NCBI RefSeq assembly: GCF_000508245.1
Contig: NC_023062.1
Location: 359,254 to 423,253, forward strand
DNA: 64,000 nucleotides
Origin: Mycoplasma ovis str. Michigan
GTDB taxonomy: Bacteria > Bacillota_I > Bacilli_A > Mycoplasmatales > Mycoplasmoidaceae
Direction: 5' to 3'
Both the position numbers and the translations under genes were made by a program. The notes under the pieces are model-generated. The model searched no databases and had not been told where the DNA came from. It saw only the letters and a list, made by a program, of their open reading frames with translations. Below, one piece after another: positions 34,368 to 49,450 of this stretch. The stretch's first letter is position 1. Every line of letters begins with the position of its first letter.

Positions 34368-35303
34368 CTACTCCTTTTTAATTTCTTTTAAATAATTTTT
34401 GATTGAGATTGCTGCTATTGCACCATCATTCATAGCAGTAACTATTTGCCTTAACTCCTTATCAATTACATCGCCTGCGGCAAATAATCCCTTTAAATTG
34501 GTTTGCATATGTTCATCTACATAAATAAATCCAAATTTATTTCTCTTTAGATCCAATTTAGAGAGAAAATCAACCTCAGGAAGTAAACCAATAAATATAA
34601 ATACAGCTTTGGCTGATAGTTGTATTTTCTCTCCAGTTTCAACATGCTCAACTTCCAAACCACTAACCTTATCTCCCTCCACTAATACACGAACTGGTCT
34701 GTACGGGGTATGTATAGAAACATTCTCTTTTTCTTTTAAATCTCTTAAGAGAATTTCATCTCCCCTAAATTCTCTTCTTCTGTGAACTAATTTAAGTTTG
34801 GAAACTATTGCACTTAAATAAATAGATTCTTCTAGTGCACTATTTCCTCCCCCAACAACTACAACTTCTTCTTCTGAATAAAGATTTCCCTCACAAATAG
34901 CACAATAAGAAACTCCTTTACTGTAGTACTCTAATTCATTCTCTATTTCTAGTTTTTTTTCTCTAAGTCCTGTAGTGATTAAGACAGAAATGCTCTTAAA
35001 TAAATTTCCTCTACTAGTTTTTACCTCTCAAATATTGTTATTTTGAATTAACTCTATTACTTCTTCTATAGAAGTCTTAATGTTTAATTCTTTTATCTGA
35101 GAATAAACATTCTCTGCTAATTGAATGCCATTTCTATCTAAATAACCAGGATAGTTATCTATAAATAGTGTTTTGTTTAGCTTTCCTCCTACAATCGACT
35201 TTTCTAGTATTAATACTTTTAAGCAAGCTCTTGCGGCATAAATAGCTGCTGTTGCTCCTGCTGGACCAGCCCCAATAATAATTAAGTCTCAAATTAAAGT
35301 CAA
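34368..35303 (-). CDS. trxB: thioredoxin reductase
   Basis: NADPH-dependent flavoprotein that reduces thioredoxin. The 311-aa product has the FAD Rossmann motif GAGPAGATAA at residue 10, the redox pair CAICEG near residue 135, the NADPH motif GGGNSALEE, HRRREFR, GLLPEVDF, and the C-terminal FAD motif AAGDV. Order and length fit the low-molecular-weight TrxB. TTG at 35303 is the only start in frame after a TAA. It lies just downstream (in minus orientation) of tRNA-Ile. No tract or lesion is present. Confidence 0.92.
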
Positions 35304-35323
35304 ATGACTTTAACTATTTATAA

Positions 35324-35399
35324 TGGTGGGACTAATGGGGTTCGAACCCATAACCGCACCCTTATAAGAGGTGTGCTCTGCCCGTTGAGCTATAGCCCC
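35324..35399 (-). tRNA. tRNA-Ile (anticodon UAU)
   Basis: Full cloverleaf on the minus strand: acceptor GGGGCTA with TAGTCCC, encoded CCA, T arm ATGGG-TTCGAAC-CCCAT. The anticodon stem CACCT/GGGTG closes a 7-nt loop CTTATAA, giving U33 followed by UAU. UAU reads the AUA codon directly; most bacteria use a CAU anticodon modified to lysidine instead. Confidence 0.85.
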
Positions 35400-35509
35400 T
35401 TGTAAAAAACTTTAATTTTCTTATTGATTAAGACTTTCTCTTAATCTAATTTATATTTACTAGGGTCTTTTTTTAAAAGTCAATAGTAAGAAAATATATT
35501 TAGAACCTC

Positions 35510-36091
35510 TTGCTTTTCTCCAAATATCTTTTTGCTTTAGTCTCCGGCTTAACTGCCGGAGTTAATGGTTGAGTTTTTTCGGGGGGGGCAGTTAACTTGG
35601 ATTCTAGTTCTAACTTAAAAAACTCTTTAGAACAACTTAGTTCTAAGAGTGAAAGTCAAGACCAACAATTGGACAAAGAAGGAAAAAGACTTAAGAGAGA
35701 AGCTACTGAAAGTACTAAGAAAAATCAAACAATAACAAGTAAAAACAGTGATGTCAATTCTAAGAGACAAGAAAGAGATAAAGCGACAGAAGGGGTAAAG
35801 GAACAAAAATCTTCTTTGGAAACGACAGGACAGAAACACAAACAGGAAATCGAATCTAAAAATGGTGAATTAAGTAAAAAACTACAAGAAGAAATTAAAC
35901 AATTTAATGACGATGCACAAAAGAAGTGAAATGAATACTCAGAAAAAGTATCAAAAGAATTCAAAGAACAAGAATCAAAAATAACAAAAACTTTGGAAGA
36001 CCTTAAAGCATCAAATCAAGAGTTAATTAAAAGAGTCGCTCAATCAATCCAAGAACTTCCTACCAGAATATTTCAAGAAAAAAGAAAATAA
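35510..36091 (+). CDS. anchored coiled-coil protein with G8 tract, 193 aa
   Basis: TTG at 35510 (no ATG available) gives LLFSKYLFALVSGLTAGVNG, a membrane segment, followed by a G8 tract at 35581-35588 encoding Gly-Gly-Ala, in frame. The body is a Lys/Glu/Gln coiled coil (KEQKSSLETTGQKHKQEIES) ending LPTRIFQEKRK. The paralog at 45394 has the same head (SKYLFA) and tail (LPQRIFQE) and starts with GTG at the same place, which supports the TTG. A hairpin at 36100-36116 follows. Surface rod protein of unknown function, probably tract-switchable. Confidence 0.75.
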
Positions 36092-36099
36092 ATCTCTTC

Positions 36100-36116
36100 A
36101 AGCCAATTATTGGCTT
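36100..36116 (+). terminator. hairpin downstream of coiled-coil gene
   Basis: AAGCCAA, loop TTA, TTGGCTT forms a perfect 7-bp stem nine bases after the stop of the coiled-coil gene and 20 bases before efp. It is followed by AAATTAAA rather than a T-run, so it is a weak intrinsic terminator at best. Confidence 0.4.
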
Positions 36117-36135
36117 AAATTAAAGTTAGAGTGTT

Positions 36136-36678
36136 ATGTCTACTATGTTAGAAGCGAGAGAATTAAGATCTGGTCAAACTATTCTCTATAAAGGTGAACC
36201 TCATTTAGTCTTGGATCATTCTTTCAATAAAACAGCTATGAGGGGAGGAATAGTTAAGTGCAAGCTTAAGAACCTTTATACCAAAGCTATTTTTATTGAA
36301 GAAATGTCCAACATGAGACTAGAAAAGGCCAACTTAAATAAACAAGAAGTTGTCTTTACTCACAGAGATAAAGATTTACTTAAGTTCTGCGATATGCAAA
36401 CTTATGAGGAATATGTGTTATCTATAGAGGAATACCGATGAGCTAGTAATTTTTTGGAAGAGGGTATTACATTACAGTTAGTTTGATTTCAAACTAACTT
36501 AATTGATTTTGTATTACCAGAAAAGGTTCAATTAACTATAGTTGATTTAACTCCAGTTAATGGTGAAGTTCAAAAGGCAAAGTTTGCTTCTGGTCATGAA
36601 ACTTTAGTTCCTCTTTTCTGTAAAGAAGGAGATAAAGTATTCATCTCTACAGAAAATGGAAAGTACCACTCAAAATAG
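36136..36678 (+). CDS. efp: translation elongation factor P
   Basis: EF-P relieves ribosome stalling at proline runs by binding near the E site. The 180-aa product starts MSTMLEARELRSGQTILYKG and has the KOW-like N-terminal domain with the tip loop NKTAMRGGIVKCKLKN, in which Arg/Lys-bearing sequence replaces the E. coli lysine consensus. OB domains follow (TVVDLTP-like IVDLTPVNGE) and it ends in the usual CKEGDKVFISTENGKY motif. Length is normal. It overlaps the next gene by 23 nt, so the two are translationally linked. Confidence 0.92.
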
Positions 36679-37321
36679 AACTTTATTTCCGTTATCGATA
36701 ATCTTTCTCCCCTTTATATTCTTATTATTTCTAGGATTTTCGATATATTCTTGAAAAAATAGATTTGGTTATAAGGGGAATAAAAGTTATTCCTCTAGAT
36801 ATTTTTTCTTTAAAAAAATCTACTGAACATTTACTCAACTAACTTTCAAAAAAGAGGTTTTAGAAAGTTACAACCTATTAAATAGAAAAGATGTTTTTAT
36901 ATTTGTATACAGCAAGAGATTAAGTTGACCTTTACTTTCTCTTGCCTTTTTGATAACTAATTATTATCAAAAGATTTATCAAAAAAGACAATTTTTTAAA
37001 TTCTGTATTATTTCTAGGACTAAACCTAATTGATGATTTTGGTTGTCTTCTTTAGATCCTTTATCTAAAATGCCAAGTTCTAAGTTTTTTAAAGAATTTG
37101 ATTGTCCAATAATTTGTTTTTCAAATTCCATCAAGAAATTAAAAGATTTAGCCATCAAATCTTATAAAACAATAGTGTTTTTTAGATTTGAAACATACTT
37201 TTCTTGAAAAACTGGATTCTTAAATACTTTTAGGGCTATAGGTAAACTGGACTCTAATGAACTACTAAGAAATGTAAATAAAGCTGAATTAAAACTCTCT
37301 CAAATAATGAAAGAGTTTTAA
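36656..37321 (+). CDS. membrane-anchored hypothetical protein, 221 aa
   Basis: ATG at 36656, inside the end of efp, starts a frame readable only with TGA as Trp. An N-terminal membrane segment (PLSIIFLPFIFLLFLGFSIY) is followed by a basic, aromatic-rich cytoplasmic-type domain (RKDVFIFVYSKRLSWPLLSLAF, DCPIICFSNSIKKL). The layout faintly recalls acyltransferases of the PlsC type but the HxxxxD motif is absent, so I do not assign that function. An AAAACTCT/AGAGTTTT hairpin (37291-37319) covers the end of the gene and may help terminate transcription. Confidence 0.65.
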
Positions 37322-37512
37322 AAGTCATAGATTTATTTTTCTATTTGTAGTATTTGGAGATAATAAATCTTTGCGCACTAAATAAATTTTTCAGATGTTC
37401 ATAGAAAAACTCTGAAATAGTTATTTAAGTACATCTAAAACCCTCTATAAATCATTAACATTAGAACCTAAAATAAATTTGAGTTTTTCTGACTTTTAAA
37501 GTCAGGAAGGAG

Positions 37513-37600
37513 GGGTAGGTAGCGAAGTGGTTAAACGCATCTGACTGTAGATCAGATACCTTTTTAGGTTACGGGGGTTCGAATCCCTCCTTGCCCACCA
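37513..37600 (+). tRNA. tRNA-Tyr (GUA)
   Basis: Long variable arm type (88 nt). The anticodon arm has CTGACTGTAGATCAG, giving GUA; T arm GGGGGTTCGAATCCCTCC; encoded CCA. First of a six-gene tRNA array. Confidence 0.92.
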
Positions 37601-37605
37601 TTTGT

Positions 37606-37680
37606 TGGGCTGTAGCCAAGCGGTAAGGCAATGGACTTTGACTCCATGATGCGACGGTTCGAATCCTTCCAGCCCAGCCA
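37606..37680 (+). tRNA. tRNA-Gln (UUG)
   Basis: Acceptor TGGGCTG with CAGCCCA, discriminator G and CCA; anticodon loop CTTTGAC gives UUG. Five bases after tRNA-Tyr. Confidence 0.93.
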
Positions 37681-37683
37681 AAA

Positions 37684-37758
37684 GATTCACTAGCTCAGCG
37701 GAAGAGCATTTGGCTTTTAACCAAAGGGTCCTGGGTTCGAATCCCAGGTGAATCACCA
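37684..37758 (+). tRNA. tRNA-Lys (UUU)
   Basis: Acceptor GATTCAC with GTGAATC, CCA encoded; anticodon loop CTTTTAA gives UUU. Confidence 0.93.
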
Positions 37759-37819
37759 CTAATTACTCCTTATTAACTCCTAAGTAAAAATAATTTATTT
37801 ATAGTTAAAGGAGAAAGAA

Positions 37820-37896
37820 GACTCACTAGCTCAGCCGGCCAGAGCATTTGGCTCTTAACCAAAGGGTCCTGGGTTCGAGTCCCAGGTGAGTCACCA
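37820..37896 (+). tRNA. tRNA-Lys (CUU)
   Basis: Acceptor GACTCAC with GTGAGTC, CCA encoded; anticodon loop CTCTTAA gives CUU. The sequence is close to the UUU isoacceptor 60 bp upstream, which points to local duplication. Confidence 0.93.
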
Positions 37897-37959
37897 AATT
37901 AATTTTCTGTTGTTCTTCGCCCCTAATTAATTAAGTTAGAATATTATGGGCGAGAATCT

Positions 37960-38047
37960 GCTGGGGTGGCGAAATTGGCAGACGCCCGGGATTTAAGACC
38001 CCGTGCAATGAACTTGCGTGAGAGTTCGAGTCTCTCTCCCAGCACCA
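37960..38047 (+). tRNA. tRNA-Leu (UAA)
   Basis: Class II tRNA with a long variable arm (TGCAATGAACTTGCG), acceptor GCTGGGG with TCCCAGC and encoded CCA. The anticodon loop TTTAAGA gives UAA. The last pair of the anticodon stem is an A-C mismatch in my folding. Confidence 0.9.
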
Positions 38048-38107
38048 CTATTTATTTTTTGAAATTTGGCTGGGATCTAAAAGAAGAGGCTAAAATTAAA
38101 AGTATTC

Positions 38108-38181
38108 GCAGCCATAGTTTAGTGATAAAATATTTGCCTTCCAAGCAAAGGATGAGGGTTTGATTCCCTTTGGCTGCTCCA
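38108..38181 (+). tRNA. tRNA-Gly (UCC)
   Basis: Acceptor GCAGCCA with TGGCTGC, CCA encoded; anticodon loop CTTCCAA gives UCC. In mycoplasmas this single tRNA usually reads all Gly codons by superwobble. Confidence 0.92.
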
Positions 38182-38262
38182 CTATAAATTTTTCTTAGGG
38201 CTGAATTTTTTTAATTTAGTTTATAGAATCTTAATAGTAAGTACCAGTAAAAGATAATAAAT

Positions 38263-38289
38263 ACTTAACTATTTAAAAAATAGTTAAGT
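38263..38289 (+). terminator. 12-bp perfect hairpin between tRNA array and membrane-protein gene
   Basis: ACTTAACTATTT, loop AAA, AAATAGTTAAGT. It ends 14 bases before the TTG start of the next gene. It may terminate the tRNA transcript or act as a leader structure of the gene; there is no T-run on the plus strand. Confidence 0.45.
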
Positions 38290-38303
38290 GATCGCCGACT
38301 AAA

Positions 38304-39161
38304 TTGAGAATATCGTTTAATTTAGGTTTATTTAAAGAACAACTTAGGGAAGACCTAAGTGTTTTTGAATTTAGTTTTTTAAAGAGGGTATTTTCCCATT
38401 CTGCTTTTTATTTTGGAGCTTTTGGACTATTAGTATCTAGTCTAACTGCCCTAGCTGAATCAAGCTGGTTAAGTGGTATTGCCGGTAATGGTTATTTTGT
38501 TGGTGTAGGAGGAGCATTAGCTTTATTTACTGGATTAGCATTGATGTTTTATTACCTACCTAGGTATCACAATAATCCATTAGAAGTTACTCCTAAATTT
38601 GTAAAAAGAGCTTACTTTTGTTTGATTTGTACTTATGGAATTGTTTTCTGCGTTCTATTTCAAGGTTTGAAATTAATTTCTTTGCTCGGAAAAGGCAGTT
38701 CCACTTGAATGAGTTCAAGTCTTATGTTGGGAATAGTAATATTTGGTTCTTCTTTAGTAGCCTATGCAATCCCAGTTTTGATTGGTTTGGGGATGAGAAA
38801 GATGTCAAGCGTTTTCAAATTATCTAGATTCTTAAGAGCTTGTTATGTTACATATTTTGTACTAGCTTTGGTTGGTTTCATTGTGGCATTATCAATGAGT
38901 AATGGTGGTTACCATTTGTATAACGCTTTAATGACTCTTCTATTTGGAACAATAATATTTATTTCTCCAATTTTGTCTGTTTACAGAATGAAAACAGTGA
39001 TTAGATATATTGATCCAAAAGATATGGTAGCTATTAAAAGATGAGAATTGTTTTTTGTATTTGAAGCATTAGCTCAATTAATGCAAATGGCTGTTTTCTT
39101 AACTAGACTATTTGCTAGTTTCTGTATGGGATGTATTGGCGGAGGAGCGGAAAAGAGATAA
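38304..39161 (+). CDS. polytopic membrane protein, Bax inhibitor-1/YccA-like
   Basis: The 285-aa product has seven hydrophobic segments with short loops (AFYFGAFGLLVSSLTAL, VGVGGALALFTGLALMFYYL, YFCLICTYGIVFCVLF, LMLGIVIFGSSLVAYAIPV, YVTYFVLALVGFIVALSM, LMTLLFGTIIFISPI, a last helix FFVFEALAQLMQMAVFL). Length, seven helices and the final region match the BI-1 family, which forms pH- or Ca-dependent leaks in bacteria. Individual motif matches are loose, so the assignment is tentative. TTG at 38304 is the only start after an in-frame TAA. Confidence 0.6.
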
Positions 39162-39171
39162 ATAATTTAGG

Positions 39172-39302
39172 GCTACAGCTCAATAAACTACCCTTAAAGT
39201 TGCTCTATTTCTAGCCTAGCTTGGTTCGGGCTGGATAAATAGCTATAGCTAATGTGATTTTAAGGGCTTAAAAGTTTTTAAAACTTAGTCAACAGATGTA
39301 GC
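39172..39302 (+). ncRNA. candidate structured RNA
   Basis: Three nested helices can be drawn: GCTACA (39172-39177) with TGTAGC (39297-39302); CCCTTAAA (39191-39198) with TTTAAGGG (39259-39266); and CTATTT plus CTAGCC (39205-39216) with GGCTGG and AAATAG (39229-39242). A strong hairpin follows at 39310-39332. It lies in a 204-bp gap between two plus-strand genes. It does not show recognisable SRP, RNase P or tmRNA signatures. It could be a free small RNA or a leader of the large permease gene. Confidence 0.45.
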
Positions 39303-39309
39303 TAGAATT

Positions 39310-39359
39310 TACCCCTTTAAGAAAAAGGGGTAGCAAACTTAAATTTCTGGATTTAAGTT
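39310..39359 (+). promoter_or_regulatory. double hairpin directly upstream of the permease start
   Basis: TACCCCTTT/AAAGGGGTA (9 bp, loop AAGAA) is followed by AACTTAAAT/ATTTAAGTT (9 bp, loop TTCTGG), ending six bases before the ATG at 39366. The first may terminate the candidate RNA; the second would occlude the ribosome landing site and could regulate translation. Confidence 0.45.
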
Positions 39360-39365
39360 ACTGGA

Positions 39366-45389
<6,024 letters not shown>

Positions 45390-45393
45390 TAAG

Positions 45394-45981
45394 GTGGTTT
45401 TCTCTAAATATCTTTTTGCTACTATTGGAGGACTAACCATAGGTGCAAATGGAATCGCTTTCGGGGGGGGCATTATTCCTAAAGAAAATAACTTATCTTC
45501 TGCGACGCAGAAGATTAATGATTCTAATTCCAACTATGAACAATCATTAAAGAAGGAAGAGGAAAGATTAACTAAAGAGGGAACCAGTAGTAAAGGAAGA
45601 AATTCTTTAATAAAGAAAAAAGCAACGGAAACTAATGATAAATCAAGTAAAAGAGAAAAAGCTGGAAAGGAAGTTGAGAAGAGCCAAAATAGTTACAAAG
45701 CAAATAGTGAACAGGTAGTTCAGAAACTCAAAGATGAAGGAGAGGCAGTCAATAAATCTTTAAATGAAGAAGTACAAGCTTTTGTTTCTGGTGCAAAAAG
45801 TCAATTTGAAAATTATCAAAAAAAATTAACTTCAAAATTTGAAGAACAAACTCAAAAAATTCAAAAAATAAATGAAGACATGATTAAGTCCAATAAACAA
45901 TTAATCGAGGAAGTTTTTGAAAAAATTCAAAATCTACCACAAAGAATTTTTCAAGAAAATTCTCTTAGTACAAAAAAGTAA
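45394..45981 (+). CDS. anchored coiled-coil protein with G8 tract, 195 aa
   Basis: GTG at 45394, five bases after the permease stop, gives VFSKYLFATIGGLTIGANG, a membrane segment, with a G8 tract at 45463-45470 encoding Gly-Gly-Gly, in frame. The body is a Lys/Glu/Gln coiled coil (KKEEERLTKEGTSSKGRN, EKIQNLPQRIFQENS). It is the paralog of 35510-36091 with the same start context and tail. Spacing suggests co-transcription with the permease. Structural surface protein of unknown role; probably switchable. Confidence 0.75.
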   Translation: MVFSKYLFATIGGLTIGANGIAFGGGIIPKENNLSSATQKINDSNSNYEQSLKKEEERLTKEGTSSKGRNSLIKKKATETNDKSSKREKAGKEVEKSQNSYKANSEQVVQKLKDEGEAVNKSLNEEVQAFVSGAKSQFENYQKKLTSKFEEQTQKIQKINEDMIKSNKQLIEEVFEKIQNLPQRIFQENSLSTKK

Positions 45982-46041
45982 AGTAATAAATAATTCTTAA
46001 ATCTGTTAGTTAGTTGGTCTTTAAGTTAATTAACAAAATTT

Positions 46042-46986
46042 TTACTTTTTTGCTTTTAGATTAAAGTCACTTAAATCTAGTTCTCTGCTTTGATATTTTT
46101 CAAATAGTTTGTCAAAATCCAAATTTCCATTATTTCCATTAACTTTAAATTTGTAAGTTCCTGAGGGGAAAACTGAAAATAAAGCTGAAGACTGTTTTTT
46201 ATCTTCAAATTCAAAATTATGTAAATTCCCTGAATAATCAGTCAAACTGTATTGAACTTCTCCTGTTATAGTTCCCTTCTTTAGTTTCTCCAAGGAATAA
46301 GTATTTGTTTGTCGTGTTACTTGATGGCTTGTGCCATTCAAAGAAAGAGTCACATCTACTTTGACAGGAGTTATTAAACAATTTTTGGATATTGGAGCTG
46401 AGGAAGTGAACATATTCTTTAAAAAAGAATCTTTATTGAATTGCCTAGAAATTTGACATTTACTCCTTATTTTGTCAAGTCAACTTTGACCATTACCATT
46501 TGTGCCTGTGTGTGTTACTTGTGGTCGTTGGGTAGATTTCTCTGAATAAAAGAGAAATATTAAGTTAAGCTGATTCTGTAATTTAAGGAATTTAAGAATC
46601 AGTCTTAAGAGGTAAGAAATACTTTCAGAATTTTTATGTTTGTGAGAGCTTGAATATCAATCTAGTTGGCAATAATTATCGTTGCTAGAAGTAGATACTG
46701 TTTTTTCGAGATTATTGAGTTTGGAACCCTTGGGTAGACAATATTTTCATCAATTTTCTTTATCTAAATATTTCAATGGAAACTCTGCTAACAAATCAAC
46801 AACTTTGCCGTTTTGTTGTCCTGTTAAAGAACCATTTTCTTCAATAAATAGTCTTGTTTGAGTGTAAAAACCAAAAGGTTTAGTTCATTCAATAGATTTA
46901 GAGGAAGACATAAATATTCCAACCGAGGAAAGGAATATTGCTCCCAATGCAGAAAATTCTTTTCAATGGTTTAATAAGAAATTCAC
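46042..46986 (-). CDS. anchored hypothetical protein, 314 aa
   Basis: GTG at 46986 gives NFLLNHWKEFSALGAIFLSS, an N-terminal anchor, then an exported-type domain with a conserved layout shared by the gene at 49451-50482: EWTKPFGFYTQTRLFI near the start, KYCLPKGSK, a Leu-rich helix, a Cys (KNCLITPVKVDVTLSL) and a beta-rich tail with EKLKKGTITGEVQYSL (ERLKQGKLKGSLRYGI in the paralog). Complete with several TGA-Trp. No tract inside. Unknown function, probably surface protein. Confidence 0.7.
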
Positions 46987-47104
46987 AAGAAACTTCTATT
47001 AGATTTCTTAATTAATTTACTTAACTTTTTATTTCTCTTTCTCTCTTCTCAAAATGTCTGCAAAAAGAGCTCTATTTTTCAAGAATTTTTTGAAATATTG
47101 AATA

Positions 47105-47185
47105 TATGAATTGGGGGGGGATTATGCCGAATATAAAATAATATGTTTATTTCAATTTTCTGAAACAATTATCTCTTGATATTTC
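47105..47185 (+). pseudogene. 3' fragment of the Trp-rich paralog family
   Basis: About 80 bp resemble the segment PWFGDSVEDKRLCLFQSSENNYLL of copies 2 and 4: AAAATAATATGTTTATTTCAATTTTCTGAAAC matches at most positions after a degenerate start. A G8 run (47113-47120) stands where the intact copies read TTTGGTGATTC. It is convergent to the copy at 47208-48599, like the other family pairs, so it is the remnant of that copy's former partner. Confidence 0.5.
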
Positions 47186-47207
47186 CGGTTTTATTTACCT
47201 AAAATAC

Positions 47208-48599
47208 CTAGATTCCGTAGTTAGAACATTTTGTTCAAAAAGTATTTCTATTATTTCATAAAGGAATTTCAAGTACTTGTAAATATGTATTAAGTCTTAA
47301 ATAATTGCTAAAGTCCTTAACTTCAAATAAACATAATCTTTTGTCAGGAACCCAGTCTCCAAATCAAGGTCTTATTATTTGGTCACAAATTTCCCTTCTA
47401 ATTTCTTTTTCTCCTGCGAGCAAAAAATCTAACAAACCAGCAGGATCTTCGCACTTTTCATCTAATAATGAAGTATTCTTTATATCATCCATTTTGACAA
47501 GTTCTCTAGATTCGGTAGAATTCAACTTGTTTTGTTTATGCCATTGTTGTTCTGCACCTTTTTTTGGAGCATAAAAACTCCCATAATGCTTTCAAGTACT
47601 TTTTAAAACCCTCTTTAATTTAACTGCATCGCCTGCATTGGCAGTGCATTCCCCAAAGAATTTGCTCTTGTATTTTTGCTTCCCCTCGTCGCAATCAAAT
47701 CCTATTTCCTCTCCCGACATTAAAGCCAATATAGCGATGGCTATCTTTTTTTCCTTCAATGTTTTGACTTCTCCTTCGTCTGGTCAAGCAACATGTTTGA
47801 AGTAATTAAAGGCAGTTGCCTCGACATCTCCAAATGCCCTAACCAAGGATAATTTAGGATTTTGAAATATTTGTCCAAAAGTTCATTTTTGTTCCCTCAA
47901 TTCTTTTTCACTTTTACTCAACATTTGTGTTATCTTAGAGAAATCAAATTCAAGATCTACTTGATCTTTACCTTTCTTTTTTCCGAATTTCTCGGCTCAT
48001 CAGTTTCAACCATGATATAAGCCAAAAATATCTTCTTCTAGTTCTCTACTCCTGTTTTGTCAAAATCTTTGAATTCCATCAATATCTTCTTGAGTTATAT
48101 ATTGAGCCGACTTTTTGTATCTTTGGCCAGTAGCTTTGTAATTCCTTCTTATTTAATTTCTCCTTATTAACTTTTTCCATATCTGCAATTGCTCTAGACA
48201 ATTGTCTAGGTCCAAATCAAGTATTTCCAACACTAATATTCCTGCCTCCTCAAAGATCTCTTTCTGCCTGAGAATGTCTTTCACTAGATATTCTTTTATG
48301 TGGTCCCGCCCAATCTCATCCCCTAATCTAATAAAAAGTAAATCTTCACCAACACCCTCACTTTGTCATTTTCAAGATCCTAGAACTGTGTGATTTAACT
48401 CAAATATTTTTCCTCATCCTTCACTTACATTACTCTTAACTTCCTGTCTTATCTTTAAGCCCTCTTCTTCCCTTAAATATGAAGTTTCTTCTTCTGAATC
48501 AACTAAAACACCTTGATTATTGAGTCCAAATCAACCACCAATGCCCCCCCCGAAACCACTTGCTACAACCAGCTCTAAAAGAATCTTCTTCCAGAGCAT
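47208..48599 (-). pseudogene. Trp-rich paralog family, copy 7, two compensating frameshifts
   Basis: ATG CTC TGG opens MLWKKILLELVVASGFGGGI with a G8 tract at 48544-48551 in frame. After LLFIR there are five extra bases (TTAGG, near 48330) relative to copy 5, so the frame ends at TAA near 48155. Near 48115 one extra G restores the original phase, and the rest reads through PWFGDWVPDKRLCLF to FWTKCSNYGI-type sequence and TAG. Only the stretch of roughly 215 bp between the lesions is out of frame. Inactive as it stands. Confidence 0.65.
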
Positions 48600-48801
48600 T
48601 TAATTTACGAAGTTTTTAGTATTTATTTTTTATTTTTAAGGAATTTGGTTTTTTGCCAGACTGTTTTCTAGTGACTGAAAAAAATATTTTTATTATTCCA
48701 AGGCTTTAAGTATTGAAATCACTTGAATAAAGTCTCTATGAAAGATAATACTTCCAAAATTGAAAAGTACTATTCAATTACTTTTCTTGGTTCTAGTTTA
48801 G

Positions 48802-49065
48802 TTAAAAAGGTAATTGAGTGCAATCAACAAAAGTAACTTCTGCGTCCAAACTATTACTAGATTGATGATTCTCAATACTATAAGTAACCATAGGATAAGG
48901 GTTACTCATAAATTTAGGATTTGGACAATACTTTTGTAGTTCTTTAAGATCAACCTTTGGTTGATTGCTATAAAAAGAAAATTTCGAAGTTAAGCCCAAA
49001 GGAATAGCAATTACTCCAGTTAACCCAACAACAGTAAGTAAATTCTTAACACCAAGTGGGAACAT
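48802..49065 (-). CDS. small anchored protein, 87 aa (copy 1)
   Basis: ATG at 49065 gives FPLGVKNLLTVVGLTGVIAI, a signal segment, then LKEL.KYCPNPKFMSNPYP and a final Cys (FVDCTQLPF). The next gene upstream (49087-49338) shares the head and the motif KYCPDPQPM, so the pair is a tandem duplication. No TGA-Trp and no tract. Two Cys may form a disulfide outside the cell. Function unknown. Confidence 0.6.
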   Translation of the reverse strand: MFPLGVKNLLTVVGLTGVIAIPLGLTSKFSFYSNQPKVDLKELQKYCPNPKFMSNPYPMVTYSIENHQSSNSLDAEVTFVDCTQLPF

Positions 49066-49086
49066 TTTCTAAATTCAGAAACTTGA

Positions 49087-49338
49087 TTATTTTTTTAACA
49101 AGCAGGTTACAAATAGTACATCGCCGCCCCCCCCTCCGCCGTTAGATGGTTCCGTCGAATACACTACTGAACCATAGTTAGTCATTGGCTGAGGATCTGG
49201 ACAATATTTCTTTAATTCTTCCATATCGTAGACTTCTTGTGCACTTTGGAAAGGAAAAATTGTAGTTAAACCGACAGGAACATCCACTAACCCAGATATT
49301 CCAGGTACAGTTAATAGACTCTTGGAACTGAATATCAA
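49087..49338 (-). CDS. small anchored protein, 83 aa (copy 2), with G8 tract
   Basis: TTG at 49338 gives IFSSKSLLTVPGISGLVDV, then MEELKKYCPDPQPM and FVTCLLKK at the end, as in the copy at 49065. A G8 tract (49127-49134) encodes most of a six-Gly run before the last ten residues, in frame. A shift would alter only the C-terminal tail including the second Cys, an unusual place compared with other tracts here. Function unknown. Confidence 0.6.
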   Translation of the reverse strand: MIFSSKSLLTVPGISGLVDVPVGLTTIFPFQSAQEVYDMEELKKYCPDPQPMTNYGSVVYSTEPSNGGGGGGDVLFVTCLLKK

Positions 49339-49450
49339 AGCAGAATCTTTGAAATTAACTAATTTATTCAGAGTTTAACTGCCTAAGAATGAAGCATTTG
49401 TAATAACTTAAGGAATTAACAAAATTTATTGAACCTATATGTCAATAAAT

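Noticed and set aside
34211..34370. Cys-rich frame of about 53 codons after trxB (minus strand)
   Set aside because: It has no acceptable start codon and no recognised family; probably chance.
36656..37321. PlsC-type acyltransferase
   Set aside because: General layout is suggestive but the HxxxxD motif and the EGTR-type block are missing.
37502..37759. 85-codon open frame antisense to the tRNA array
   Set aside because: It is made of reverse-complemented tRNA genes (with the usual GFEPRT-like artefact) and is not a gene.
39172..39302. Possible tmRNA, SRP RNA or RNase P RNA
   Set aside because: No tag peptide, tRNA-like end with CCA, SRP apical motif or P-RNA core could be found, so it is kept only as an unnamed structured RNA.
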